Part shown: positions 25,579 through 33,209 of the stretch, in pieces
Layout: the number at the start of each line of letters is the position of its first letter
Position numbering within the stretch: position 1 is the first letter of the stretch
Assembly: GCF_009766085.1 (NCBI RefSeq)
Contig: NZ_LMUF01000034.1
Coordinates: 15,962-49,170 of the forward strand
Length of the DNA stretch: 33,209 bases
Direction of reading: 5' to 3'
From: Burkholderia sp. S171
GTDB taxonomy: Bacteria; Pseudomonadota; Gammaproteobacteria; Burkholderiales; Burkholderiaceae
Notes under the pieces: model-generated
Told to the model about the DNA's origin: nothing
Database searches by the model: none
What the model saw: only the letters and a program-made list of their open reading frames with translations
Made by a program: the position numbers and the translations under genes

Positions 25579-26877
25579 TCAAACCGACGTAATCGACGTG
25601 ATCGATACCGCATGCCGCGGCGTCGCGCTCGCAGGCAGACACGCCGGGCCAACCGGATCAAAGCTCTTGTAGGTCAGGATGAACTCCTGATGGCCCAGCG
25701 ATTCCGACTTGGACGGGGCACCGGCCGCCACGCTCACGGTGGCATCGAATACTTCGCGGCCGACTTCGTCCAGCGTCGCACGTCCTTCCAGGATGCGGCC
25801 CGCGTCCACGTCCATATCGCCGGAAAGATTTCGATAAGTCGCCGGGTTCGCGCACACCTTGATAACAGGCGAAATGGCCGAGCCGACCACCGAACCGCGT
25901 CCGGTCGTGAACAGGATCACGTGCGCTCCGCAAGCGATCAGTTCGCCAATTTCCGCGTTGTCGCTGATGTTCGGAAAGCCGAAACGCGGTTCGCCGTCGG
26001 GAACGACATCGAGCAGATACAAACCACCGACGGGCGGAATGTCACCCGGCTTGACGATCCCCACAATGGGCGATGCACCGCTTTTCGCGTACGCGCCGAG
26101 TGACTTTTCTTCCTGCGTGGTAAGGCCCCCATCCGCGTTGCCGACCGCGAACGAACCGTGTCCCATGATGGAGTAATAGCGCGCGGCCTTGTCCACGCAC
26201 GCGACAATTTCACGGCCCAGTTCCGGCCGCGTGGCACGGCTTTCCATATGGAATTCGCAGCCGACCAGCTCGCCGGTTTCCTCGAAAATACACGCGGCGC
26301 CGGCGTCGATCAGCGCATCGAAGGCGCGCCCCACAGCGGGATTTGCCGTAATGCCGCTGGTGCCGTCCGAGCCGCCGCAAATCGTGCCGACGATCAATTC
26401 GTCGAGCCCCATGGGGACTTTCGGTTGCTGCGCGAGCGTCGCGCGCACATCGCGAATCCAGTCGATGCCATTCTGGATCGTGCTGCGCGTCCCGCCTTTT
26501 TCCTGGATCGTCAGAACCTCGGCCGGACGGCCACTCGCGCGCACGGCATCGACCAGATAGTGCTTGTTCATGCTCTCGCAGCCGAGCGAGACGAACAGGA
26601 CCGCGCCCACATTCGGGTGCGTGGTCAGCCGCTCCATCATCTTTTCGGCATAGCCGTTCGGGTAGCAGCCCGGAAAGCCGATCAGGTGCACGGGCGGTTC
26701 GCGATCGGCAGCGGGGTCATCGAAGGCGTCGAACGCCGGACGAAACTGCGTGACGATTTCCCTCGCCACGTGATGCGCGCATTCGACGAGATACGCAACC
26801 GCGATTACATTGCGAATGCCCTTGCGCCCATCGGCACGCAGGAATCCTTGAAGCGGCGGAGTGGTGGTGGCAGTCAT
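25579..26877 (-). CDS. UxaA-family sugar-acid dehydratase, large subunit
   Basis: A 432-residue protein of the altronate/galactarate dehydratase (UxaA/GarD C-terminal) family. These enzymes remove water from a sugar acid using an iron centre. Recognisable segments are GFLRADGRKGIRNVIAVAYLVECAHHVAREI at the N-terminus, HLIGFPGCYPNG, FVSLGCESMN, VGTICGGSDGTSGITANPAVG and HVILFTTGRGSVVGSAISPVIKVCANP, including conserved cysteines. The ATG at 26877 follows the small-subunit stop by four bases; an ATG at 26910 lies inside that gene. In this cluster it takes the place of an L-fuconate-type dehydratase. Sulfolactate sulfo-lyase (SuyB) belongs to the same family and cannot be wholly excluded. Confidence 0.86.
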   Translation of the reverse strand: MTATTTPPLQGFLRADGRKGIRNVIAVAYLVECAHHVAREIVTQFRPAFDAFDDPAADREPPVHLIGFPGCYPNGYAEKMMERLTTHPNVGAVLFVSLGCESMNKHYLVDAVRASGRPAEVLTIQEKGGTRSTIQNGIDWIRDVRATLAQQPKVPMGLDELIVGTICGGSDGTSGITANPAVGRAFDALIDAGAACIFEETGELVGCEFHMESRATRPELGREIVACVDKAARYYSIMGHGSFAVGNADGGLTTQEEKSLGAYAKSGASPIVGIVKPGDIPPVGGLYLLDVVPDGEPRFGFPNISDNAEIGELIACGAHVILFTTGRGSVVGSAISPVIKVCANPATYRNLSGDMDVDAGRILEGRATLDEVGREVFDATVSVAAGAPSKSESLGHQEFILTYKSFDPVGPACLPASATPRHAVSITSITSV

Positions 26878-26881
26878 TGGC

Positions 26882-27220
26882 TTACCGGTCCCGGTGATCC
26901 ACGAACGCATGGCCGGCGTCGTGGGTATAGGTCGGGAGATAGTCGCTCTCGAGATTGTGCGTATGCAGATGCTCGCCGGGCTGAACGTCCGACGTCACAT
27001 GGCCAATGATCGCGCCATACCGAAGCACTTTTTCATCGGTCCGCAACGCGCGGCGCGCGACTTTGTGCCCAAGCTCGATGGTCTTCGCCAGCGTGACGAA
27101 CTCCCCTTCGATCTCCACGCGCTCCCCCGCCTCCAAACGAGCGCCCGCTATCAGGCAATTGTCCTGCGGGCTTTGAAGAATGAGCCGGGCGTCAGTGGGC
27201 GTGTGAGGAACTTGCTGCAC
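26882..27220 (-). CDS. UxaA-family dehydratase, small (SAF-domain) subunit
   Basis: A 112-residue SAF-domain protein, equivalent to the N-terminal part of single-chain altronate dehydratase. Motifs include ARLILQSPQDNCLIAGARLEAGERV and the conserved LGHKVARRALRTDEKVLRYGAIIG, ending GEHLHTHNLES, which is the usual junction to the large subunit. The frame opens with TTG at 27244, but a GTG at 27220 has AAGGA about 7 bases upstream and is preferred. It is the first gene of the operon, and the IclR gene starts 214 bases away on the other strand. Confidence 0.84.
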   Translation of the reverse strand: MQQVPHTPTDARLILQSPQDNCLIAGARLEAGERVEIEGEFVTLAKTIELGHKVARRALRTDEKVLRYGAIIGHVTSDVQPGEHLHTHNLESDYLPTYTHDAGHAFVDHRDR

Positions 27221-27302
27221 AGAAACTTCCTTGAGAACGAACAAGATTCGAGCGACATTCGACTGGCATTCGAGCGGTCATGGGAGCATTGCCGCGGGTT
27301 TG

Positions 27303-27328
27303 CATCAGTACAATCATTCATCAGTGAA
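27303..27328. promoter_or_regulatory. Repeated motifs in the IclR/dehydratase control region
   Basis: CATCAGT occurs at 27303 and again at 27319, 16 bases apart, and the second copy is inside a small palindrome TTCA-TCAG-TGAA (27317-27328). They lie between the two divergent genes, about 90-110 bases from each, and could be half-sites for the IclR protein. Evidence is by eye only. Confidence 0.3.
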
Positions 27329-27433
27329 CGTATTATTCATATGCGGACAAGTCGAAGTCAAGCTAAGTGCGGCGTTGAACGGTCCGTGTTTTCCCTTAGC
27401 ATCTAGTTTTTAGCGACCTAACTGAAGGCCATC

Positions 27434-28255
27434 ATGCAGGCAGACGATCCCACCGACGCCGACCGCTACCGCGCGCCCGCGCTGGATAAAGGTCTGGATA
27501 TCCTCGAACTGCTCGCCGAGCAAAAGGATGGACTCACGCGCGCCGAGATCACGAAATCGCTCGGGCGCAACGCAAGCGAGATGTATCGGATGCTCGAGCG
27601 GCTGGTCGCACGGCAATACGTGGTGCGCTCGCCAGCGGGCGACCGCTATTCGTTGAGCCTGAAGTTGTACGCGCTCGCGCATCGGCACCCGCCGATGAAC
27701 CGCCTGATCGCGGAAGCCTTGCCGGTCATGCAGCGTTTCGCCGATCGCGCGGAGCAGTCGTGTCATCTGGCCGCCTATGACCGGGGCAATCTGCTTGTGA
27801 TCGCGCAGGTCGACGGGCCGGGAACATGGGGGATTTCAGTGCGGCTCGGCGCGCGGGTCGGGTTGATCGATACCGGTTCAGGCCGTGTGATCCTTGCGTT
27901 TCAGAGCCCGGAACAACGCGCGCACATGCTGACCGAGCACACGCGTGTAAAGGGTGAGTCCGCGCTCGATCCTCTCGCGCTGGAAAATGCGTACACGCAG
28001 ATCCGCGTGGACGGTTTTCTGCATAAGGAGAGTCAGCAGACCTTCGGCGTGATGGACGTGAGTTTTCCGCTGCTAGGGCCGTCGGGCCAGGCGATTGCGA
28101 CGCTGACGTGCCCGTATCTCAGGCGTATCGACGAATACGTGGCGCCGTCCATCGGCGAGGTCAGTGCGTTGCTGGGTGAAGCGGCGGCGGCGCTGTCGAT
28201 GTTTCGCGAGCCGGATGCGGAGTTTGGCGATTCGCAGGATTCGAGCGCGGCTTAG
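27434..28255 (+). CDS. IclR-family transcriptional regulator
   Basis: A 273-residue regulator with an N-terminal winged helix (about 14-75: ALDKGLDILELLAEQKDGLTRAEITKSLGRNASEMYRMLERL). The IclR effector domain follows (about 85-255), including GARVGLIDTGSGRVILAF and FGVMDVSFPLLGPSGQAIATLTCPY. GAAGG lies about 7 bases before the ATG. It is divergent from the dehydratase, reductase and lactonase operon and most likely controls it in response to a sugar acid. Confidence 0.92.
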   Translation: MQADDPTDADRYRAPALDKGLDILELLAEQKDGLTRAEITKSLGRNASEMYRMLERLVARQYVVRSPAGDRYSLSLKLYALAHRHPPMNRLIAEALPVMQRFADRAEQSCHLAAYDRGNLLVIAQVDGPGTWGISVRLGARVGLIDTGSGRVILAFQSPEQRAHMLTEHTRVKGESALDPLALENAYTQIRVDGFLHKESQQTFGVMDVSFPLLGPSGQAIATLTCPYLRRIDEYVAPSIGEVSALLGEAAAALSMFREPDAEFGDSQDSSAA

Positions 28256-28269
28256 GAGCGCACGAGGGT

Positions 28270-28287
28270 GGCAGGCACGGCAGGCAC
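28270..28287. repeat. Tandem repeat, 9 bp x 2
   Basis: GGCAGGCAC is repeated exactly, directly after the IclR gene. Looser GGGCAC and GGCAC copies continue to about 28304. Confidence 0.75.
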
Positions 28288-28315
28288 AACGGGCACAGCG
28301 GCACGGCGGGTAGAG

Positions 28316-28341
28316 GTAGATTCGGCGAGTAGATTCGGCGG
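28316..28341. repeat. Tandem repeat, 13 bp x 2
   Basis: GTAGATTCGGCGA is followed at once by GTAGATTCGGCGG (12 of 13 identical), in the same spacer downstream of the IclR gene. No gene lies in 28256-28461. Confidence 0.75.
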
Positions 28342-28461
28342 TCAAGTTCGCTGGGAAGATCCGGCGGCAAGAGCCGGTTCGCTTAGTTAGGGAGATCCAG
28401 TTCGCGGATTCGCCAGGTTCCAGATCCGCGCGACGCGTTAGAATGGCGACCCTCTCAAAAA

Positions 28462-28500
28462 GCGAAACGTGGCTCCAAGCGACGTTTCGCGTCTTTTTCT
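28462..28500 (+). terminator. Terminator-like hairpin in the leader of the next gene
   Basis: GCGAAACGT and ACGTTTCGC form a perfect 9-bp stem around an 11-base loop, followed by GTCTTTTTCT. It lies 206 bases after the IclR stop and only 10 bases before the ATG at 28511. A TAGAAT element at 28439-28444 could be a -10 box, which would put the hairpin inside the new gene's leader as an attenuator. It may instead simply end upstream transcription. Confidence 0.7.
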
Positions 28501-28510
28501 ACGCAAGGCA

Positions 28511-29056
28511 ATGGCGAAACTCCTCTCCGATCCCGAATTTCAGCGCTTCTCCGAACTTCAGCAAAAGCAGTCCAGCTTCACGATCACGAGCGAGGAAGCG
28601 GACGAGCTGCGCGATATCGTCGCTCGCGCGCAGCAAAAGCGCGACGACCGCGCGGCCGCGATGCAGTCGATCGAAACGTTTATCACCCAGTTCGACATTA
28701 GCGCGGACGAACTCTTTACAGCCGACCAGATCGCCGATGCCGCGCGCAATTTCGGCCTGATTCCCGCAGCGAAGAAAGAGCGCGTGCTGCCGCCGCAGCT
28801 GTCGTTCAACGGCAAGCCGTATCAATGGACCACGCGCGCCCTGCCGGATGACATTCGCGTTCCGTTGTTCGAAGCGTTCACGTCGGGCGCATCGGTTAAA
28901 GCGTTTATTGCTACGCCTAAGGACGCGACGCGTTGCGCGGCGACGATCGCGCGTCTGGAACGTGAAACCAACAGCACTTATGCCGATGCGTGGCTGGACG
29001 AACTGGCCGTGTCGCGCGCACAGGTCGACGAAGCGCTCGCAAAGCTCCCTGCCTGA
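28511..29056 (+). CDS. Conserved-looking cytoplasmic protein, unknown function
   Basis: A 181-residue soluble, charged protein that I do not recognise. Residues 1-65 look helical and possibly coiled (FQRFSELQQKQSSFTITSEEADELRDIVARAQQKRDDR). The middle, about 95-125, reads VLPPQLSFNGKPYQWTTRALPDDIR, followed by a second helical part. There is no signal peptide or membrane span. The frame is open upstream to a GTG at 28469, but that codon is inside the terminator-like hairpin, so the ATG at 28511 is chosen; its AAGG is close and weak. It converges with the acetyltransferase gene. Confidence 0.68.
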   Translation: MAKLLSDPEFQRFSELQQKQSSFTITSEEADELRDIVARAQQKRDDRAAAMQSIETFITQFDISADELFTADQIADAARNFGLIPAAKKERVLPPQLSFNGKPYQWTTRALPDDIRVPLFEAFTSGASVKAFIATPKDATRCAATIARLERETNSTYADAWLDELAVSRAQVDEALAKLPA

Positions 29057-29186
29057 TTCGTAGAGCGACGGTCGCGGGCAAGCATAGTGCGGCCGCTCAC
29101 CGCGGCGGCCCGATGCCCGCGTTCCTCAGCTGCACTGGTCTTCATAGCTTTCATGACGGCTGCACGCTGGCTTCTCAGACGGCCTC

Positions 29187-31559
29187 TCAGCCTACTTCTG
29201 CGCCAACTTCGGCCAACCGCATCCTGAAACCGGTCACGCCCGGATCCTCCGTGGCCGTTATCTCGAATCCTAAACGGCGCGCGAGTCCGATCATGCCAGT
29301 GTTCTCGCGCAACGCCTCGCCGATCAGCCAGCGTGTCCCGCGCGACCGGCAATACGCGATGATCCGGGTCAACAGCAAGAGTCCCAGCCGCCTGCCCTTC
29401 AGATCCGAGCGCACCGCGACCGCGAACTCGGCCGTCTCGTTATCCGGATCGGCAATAGCGCGCGCCACCCCCAACGTCTCGATAGCATCGTGTTCACCCG
29501 TGACGGCGATAAACGCCATCTCGCGGTCATAGTCGATCTGCGTCATCCGGGCGAGTTGAGAGTGATCGAAACTGCGCACGGAACTGAAGAACCGCAGACG
29601 CAGATCGTCCGGCGTCATCGCGGCAACGAAAGCGCTGTGGGCGGCTTCGTCGTCGGGACGGATCGGCCGCACGGTGATGAGCAAGCCGCTCCAGTCGAGT
29701 GTCTCCTCCAGTTGCCGCGGATACGGTTGTATGGCGAGCGGCGTGCGATGCGCGGCCAGCGTCAGATGGGGTTCATACACCACGACCGCCTGGCGGGTCA
29801 CGCGCACCGTCAACCTCAACGCGACAATCTGCTCGATCTCGCAGACAGCCTGCGACAAAGCCGTCAGCGCAACCAGCAAATTCTCCGCCGGGAGTTCGCG
29901 CGCCCTCGGCGAACGCATCACGAGGTCACGCGCCAACACCGGGTTCAGCGGCGGAAACGAAAATTCGTGCAACGCGTCCGGCAAACCAAGCGCGCCAACT
30001 GCCTTGAACTCGAACACCGGTCCGAACACGCGATGGTTTAGCAAGCGAACATCAATTTCAATGGCATCCATGCTGCGTGGACCGGCCGACCCCGCCTTCA
30101 CGACAATGCCAAATTGCGCCAGCACGCGCGACGCCCGCTCGCCGTCCAGTTCCGCAACGCCCGCCGTCAATGCGGCCATGACCTGAGCCTGTGCGCTGTC
30201 CAGCGCGACCAGGGTCTGAGGACGCGGCCCATCGGGTGTCTGCATCAACAGTTCGCGCCCCTGCCGATAATCCACCAGCCGTGCGAAACCGCGCGCCAGC
30301 CGTTGAGGCGTGGTATGGACGGGGATGCCGTGGGCATGCAACGCGTCGCGCGTGGCCTGGTCCACGCAACCGAAAAAGCAAGCGAGCAAACCGCGATACG
30401 CGTGGCTTTGCTGCTCGATCAGCACGCGCGCCACTTCCGCGACGGGCGCGGTGTGTGTTGGCGCGTGGACCACGAATGCCGTCCCGGTCTCGCGATGCGG
30501 TGCCAGCGCTTCGAGCGCCGCGCCAAAGTCCGCGGCAGTTGCGGTGTCTCCGAGTTGCAGCGGGTTTTCCAGACGCGCGTGCGGTAGCACGGCGGCGACT
30601 GACACGCGCGCGGCCTCGGGCCAGAGCGCGAGCGCATCGCCGGCCGCGGCGAACGCGTCGGCAGCGAGCGCAGCCACGCCGCGATCGCTGGTAATGACGG
30701 TCGCCCGGTCGCTGGCGGCCACACGGCCTACGCCAAGGGTCTCTATTTCATCGAGCAGGTCGTCGAGCGAGTCCACCCGTACCAGGCCGGCGCGCCGGAA
30801 AGCGGCGCTGTAAAGCGCATCGAAAGGATCGTCGTGCCCTGTGCGTAAAACCAGCACGGGCTTGTTGCGCGCCGCCGCTCGCGCCGCCGACATGAATTTG
30901 CGCGCCATTCGCACCGATTCGATGGCCATCAGGATCGCGCGCGTCCGTGAATCGCTTGCGAGGAAATCGAGGATATCGCCCACGTCGACGTCCGCTTCGT
31001 CGCCCAGCGCGATCACTCGCGAAAAACCCAGGCCACGCGCGTTCGCCCAGCCCATCACACCGTTGGTCAACGCGTTCGACGCCGATACCCACGCTACCCC
31101 GCCCGCCGCAATGGCGCATGACGGCGCACCCAGTACGGCCCCCATAGCTGGCGTCATCACGCCGACACTCGCCGGACCGACCACGCGCAGCAAAAACGGC
31201 CGCGCAGCCGCGAGCGTTCGGTCCGTCCAGTCCTTGCCCTCCGGCTCCCCGCCCTGCCCGATGATGACCACGGCCCGCGTGCCACGCGCCCCCAGTTGGC
31301 CAACAACCTCCGGCCAGGTGGACGGTGGAGTGCACAACACGGCCACGGTCGGCGTGTCGGGCAAATCTTCAATACTCGCGAAAACACCGGCCCCATTCAA
31401 CTGACGATGCTTGGGATTCACCGCCCAGACCGGGCCTGCGAAGTTAGCGGCGCTGAGCCGCGACCAGACCATTTCGCCAATACTGCCCGCACGCAGCGAC
31501 GCCCCGATCACGGCAATCGACTTCGGGTTAAACAGCGCGTCGAGGTTACGTACGGTCAT
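29187..31559 (-). CDS. Pat-like protein: acyl-CoA synthetase (ADP-forming)-like domains fused to GNAT
   Basis: A 790-residue protein built like the protein lysine acetyltransferase Pat/PatZ. It has an N-terminal CoA-binding domain (about 1-125, LFNPKSIAVIGASLRAGSIGEMVW), succinyl-CoA-ligase-like domains (about 140-440), an ATP-grasp-like region (about 465-610) and a C-terminal GNAT domain (about 630-785, LITVRPIRPDDEAAHSAF to GRRLGLLLLTRIIAYCRSRG). It is about 100 residues shorter than the roughly 886-residue Salmonella Pat. The loss appears to be in the ATP-grasp region, where the usual metal-binding and HKSD-like motifs are not evident. Pat enzymes acetylate and inactivate acyl-CoA synthetases. 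Here the GNAT part looks intact, so acetyltransferase function is likely and ligase activity unlikely. Confidence 0.85.
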   Translation of the reverse strand: MTVRNLDALFNPKSIAVIGASLRAGSIGEMVWSRLSAANFAGPVWAVNPKHRQLNGAGVFASIEDLPDTPTVAVLCTPPSTWPEVVGQLGARGTRAVVIIGQGGEPEGKDWTDRTLAAARPFLLRVVGPASVGVMTPAMGAVLGAPSCAIAAGGVAWVSASNALTNGVMGWANARGLGFSRVIALGDEADVDVGDILDFLASDSRTRAILMAIESVRMARKFMSAARAAARNKPVLVLRTGHDDPFDALYSAAFRRAGLVRVDSLDDLLDEIETLGVGRVAASDRATVITSDRGVAALAADAFAAAGDALALWPEAARVSVAAVLPHARLENPLQLGDTATAADFGAALEALAPHRETGTAFVVHAPTHTAPVAEVARVLIEQQSHAYRGLLACFFGCVDQATRDALHAHGIPVHTTPQRLARGFARLVDYRQGRELLMQTPDGPRPQTLVALDSAQAQVMAALTAGVAELDGERASRVLAQFGIVVKAGSAGPRSMDAIEIDVRLLNHRVFGPVFEFKAVGALGLPDALHEFSFPPLNPVLARDLVMRSPRARELPAENLLVALTALSQAVCEIEQIVALRLTVRVTRQAVVVYEPHLTLAAHRTPLAIQPYPRQLEETLDWSGLLITVRPIRPDDEAAHSAFVAAMTPDDLRLRFFSSVRSFDHSQLARMTQIDYDREMAFIAVTGEHDAIETLGVARAIADPDNETAEFAVAVRSDLKGRRLGLLLLTRIIAYCRSRGTRWLIGEALRENTGMIGLARRLGFEITATEDPGVTGFRMRLAEVGAEVG

Positions 31560-31842
31560 GCGGCCTCCTTCAATGAGATCTATCCAGCATAGGCGATTCG
31601 CGAGCCCTCAACTACTAACCGGATGGCCTATGTCTCGCCTTTTTCAACAACGGTTCTTACATTTCCTGATGCCCAATATGAGAATTCGTTTTGGCTCAAC
31701 GTCAACCGAACGGGCTATTGTTTCGCATCGGGAACCAAGGTAATTTGATCAAACGCGAGACAGGAGCAATTCTGGTTCGCAGAGGAGGCATGTTTACTCG
31801 GCCACAAGAAAAACCGAGAAGGTTGGGCGGTCAGGAATCACT

Positions 31843-32712
31843 ATGCGACATCTTCCATCGTTGATTGCGTTGCGTTTCTTCGAAGAAACGGCGCGTCATT
31901 TAAGTTTCAATCGCGCGGCGCGAGCGTTGTGCGTCACACAAGGAGCGGTAAGCCGCCAGATCAGGCTACTGGAAGAGTCACTGGGCGTGAAGCTTTTCGA
32001 GCGCGACCATAAAGGAATTCGCTTAACGCAGGCGGGTGTGTTGCTGATGCCGTCGGTGACAGAGGCATTTGACGTGATCGAGCGCGGAACGCGTCACCTG
32101 ACGGGAACCGTCGAGCGAAAGCGTTTGATTGTGTCATTGCCGCCTACCTTCGCCACCCAGTGGTTTTCGTCGCGGCTGGGCGCACTAGCGGAGCAATTGC
32201 CGGACGTTGACCTCTCTATTCGTACGCAGGAAAGCGACGAGTGTCATTGCAGCGTGCGTTTCGGGCGCGACGCTGCGGCGCATGGGTGGTCGGAACTGCT
32301 GATCGTAGAGCGGCACGCGCTGGTAGGATCGGCGTCCTTCACCGGCACACCGGTCGAGACCTTGCTGGATCAATTGCCCGCGCTTCACGTGCTGCACGAG
32401 GACGTGCGGCTGAACCTCTGGCCGGATTGGCTGGCGAAAGCGGGACTGCCGCCGCGTTATGCCGAGAATGGTATTGAATTTTCGAATCTGCAGCAGGCAA
32501 TCCATGCGGCGCGACGTGGCGTAGGCTTGGCCGTTGTGGATCTGAACATGATTGCTGATGAATTGACCGAGGGTGCTTTGGTGAGGATGTCGGATGTTGA
32601 GATCAGCGGACCATTCGGATATTGGCTGGACGTGCCAGAAGCGCACCGCGACGCCAGCACCGTAACCGGCTTCGCTGACTGGTTGCGCCATGAAGCTGCC
32701 CTGCCCGTTTGA
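31843..32712 (+). CDS. LysR-family transcriptional regulator (GcvA-like)
   Basis: A 289-residue regulator beginning MRHLPSLIALRFFEETARHLSFNRAARALCVTQGAVSRQIRLLE, the typical N-terminal helix-turn-helix of the GcvA/AmpR branch. FERDHKGIRLTQAGVLLMP follows. The effector domain reads LIVSLPPTFATQWFSSRLGALAEQLPDVDLSIRT. AGGA lies about 6 bases before the ATG. It is divergent from the Pat-like gene with 283 bases between them and no other gene in the gap. Its target is unclear: the Pat-like gene is the only candidate next to it. Confidence 0.9.
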   Translation: MRHLPSLIALRFFEETARHLSFNRAARALCVTQGAVSRQIRLLEESLGVKLFERDHKGIRLTQAGVLLMPSVTEAFDVIERGTRHLTGTVERKRLIVSLPPTFATQWFSSRLGALAEQLPDVDLSIRTQESDECHCSVRFGRDAAAHGWSELLIVERHALVGSASFTGTPVETLLDQLPALHVLHEDVRLNLWPDWLAKAGLPPRYAENGIEFSNLQQAIHAARRGVGLAVVDLNMIADELTEGALVRMSDVEISGPFGYWLDVPEAHRDASTVTGFADWLRHEAALPV

Positions 32713-32960
32713 TTGGCCGTCTCGACTTAATCTCGACTTGCGAGTGAAGTGCTTTGGGGACTCAAGCGGCAACAGGGTCCCATTGGATGCCTGCCGATAT
32801 AAAATGGGGAAGCTTGCTTTTGCATGTGCCAACGCGCTGCAGGTGCTCCGGACACTACTTCACGCAGATGAGCAGAACAGCCATGCGCATTCGGCAGAGT
32901 TGGCGAATGATTCGAGTCATTGTGTTTCGCCCATCTGTTCAAACGTCGGCCGACCCAGAC

Positions 32961-33209
32961 TCAACGTGCAACAGTCGCCGGCATCGCTGCATGGGTCACA
33001 CCCGCCTGCATCTCACTGCCCGGCACGCAATGCGACTGCAGCGACAAATACCCGGGGTTATACGCCTTCGCATCTTTCTTCGGCAGCGTATAAGAAATCC
33101 GGCATTGTTCGACCGGGCCATTGCCCCACTTCACCGTCAGCGCGCCCTGATCCTCAAGACCGCGCGCAAATATTCTGCTGTCCTGACCGACCACACCCAC
33201 GCTCTTGCC
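32961..33209 (-). CDS. Fimbrial outer-membrane usher, C-terminal fragment (cut by window edge)
   Basis: The last 82 residues of a protein whose beginning lies beyond the window. The frame is open to the edge and reads GKSVGVVGQDSRIFARGLEDQGALTVKWG, then EQCRISYTLPKKD and a second Cys before the end. This is the pattern of the PapC/FimD C-terminal domain, with its plug-associated VGVVGQ strand and paired cysteines. Ushers export and assemble chaperone-usher pili at the outer membrane, so pilin and chaperone genes are expected past the edge. A GTG at 33200 would be a false internal start. Confidence 0.82.
   Translation of the reverse strand, partial: GKSVGVVGQDSRIFARGLEDQGALTVKWGNGPVEQCRISYTLPKKDAKAYNPGYLSLQSHCVPGSEMQAGVTHAAMPATVAR

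Noticed and set aside
25579..27220. Sulfolactate sulfo-lyase (SuyAB) as the identity of the UxaA pair
   Set aside because: Same family, but the neighbours are a sugar dehydrogenase, lactonase and FAH hydrolase, which fit sugar-acid breakdown rather than sulfonate use.
28469..28510. GTG start extending the 181-residue protein
   Set aside because: The codon lies within the stem of the terminator-like hairpin and has no good ribosome binding site.
1..33209. CRISPR arrays, tRNA or rRNA genes, and an intact insertion sequence
   Set aside because: No regularly spaced direct repeats, no tRNA cloverleaf, no rRNA sequence and no transposase were found by eye; the tandem repeats present have no spacers.

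Overview
The window reads as a chromosomal segment from a high-GC beta-proteobacterium of the Burkholderiaceae (Paraburkholderia, Caballeronia or Burkholderia type). This is inferred from GC-rich codon use, long antisense open frames, the protein families and the style of the intergenic repeats. No rRNA, tRNA, CRISPR array, prophage or intact insertion sequence was seen. Most genes belong to accessory metabolism and its regulators.

Layout. (1) 270-4442, minus: a choline-type quaternary-amine ABC importer (choV, choW, choX) with a GlxA/GbdR-like AraC regulator embedded between permease and binding protein. A Cache-domain chemoreceptor (4905-6890, plus) is divergent from it, with a possible flagellar sigma-28 promoter. 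(2) 6972-8527, minus: a 3-hydroxyacyl-CoA dehydrogenase and a flavin reductase-like protein with overlapping ends. (3) 8803-10228: a secreted His-rich protein with a clear terminator, a 1-kb gene-poor stretch, and a 50-codon gene with its own promoter and inverted repeat. (4) 10229-12358, plus: a FUSC-type membrane protein. (5) 12461-17386: a three-gene operon (beta-hydroxyacid dehydrogenase, aldehyde dehydrogenase, DUF3100 membrane protein) divergent from a LysR regulator, with a perfect 17-bp palindrome in the shared control region. (6) 17588-21868: an unrecognised Ala/Ser-rich membrane-anchored protein, an MgtC/SapB protein, an AGE-family sugar epimerase/isomerase and a PaaI-type thioesterase. 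A possible insertion-sequence end and a strong bidirectional terminator follow.

(7) 22285-28255: a sugar-acid catabolic cluster read on the minus strand from a divergent IclR gene. It encodes a two-part UxaA-type dehydratase, an aldo/keto reductase, an amidohydrolase-family lactonase and, after a 427-bp gap, an FAH-family hydrolase. Together these fit a non-phosphorylative L-fucose (or related 6-deoxy/aldose) pathway: sugar to lactone to aldonate to 2-keto-3-deoxy acid to cleavage products. The dehydratase is of the altronate-dehydratase type rather than the usual enolase type. The 4-dehydrogenase step and the transporter are not in the window. Short tandem repeats (9-15 bp units) sit at several boundaries in and beside this block.

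(8) 28462-33209: a terminator-like hairpin in the leader of an unrecognised 181-residue protein gene, a Pat-like CoA-ligase/GNAT acetyltransferase with a shortened ATP-grasp region, a divergent GcvA-type LysR regulator, and the C-terminal end of a fimbrial outer-membrane usher cut by the window edge.
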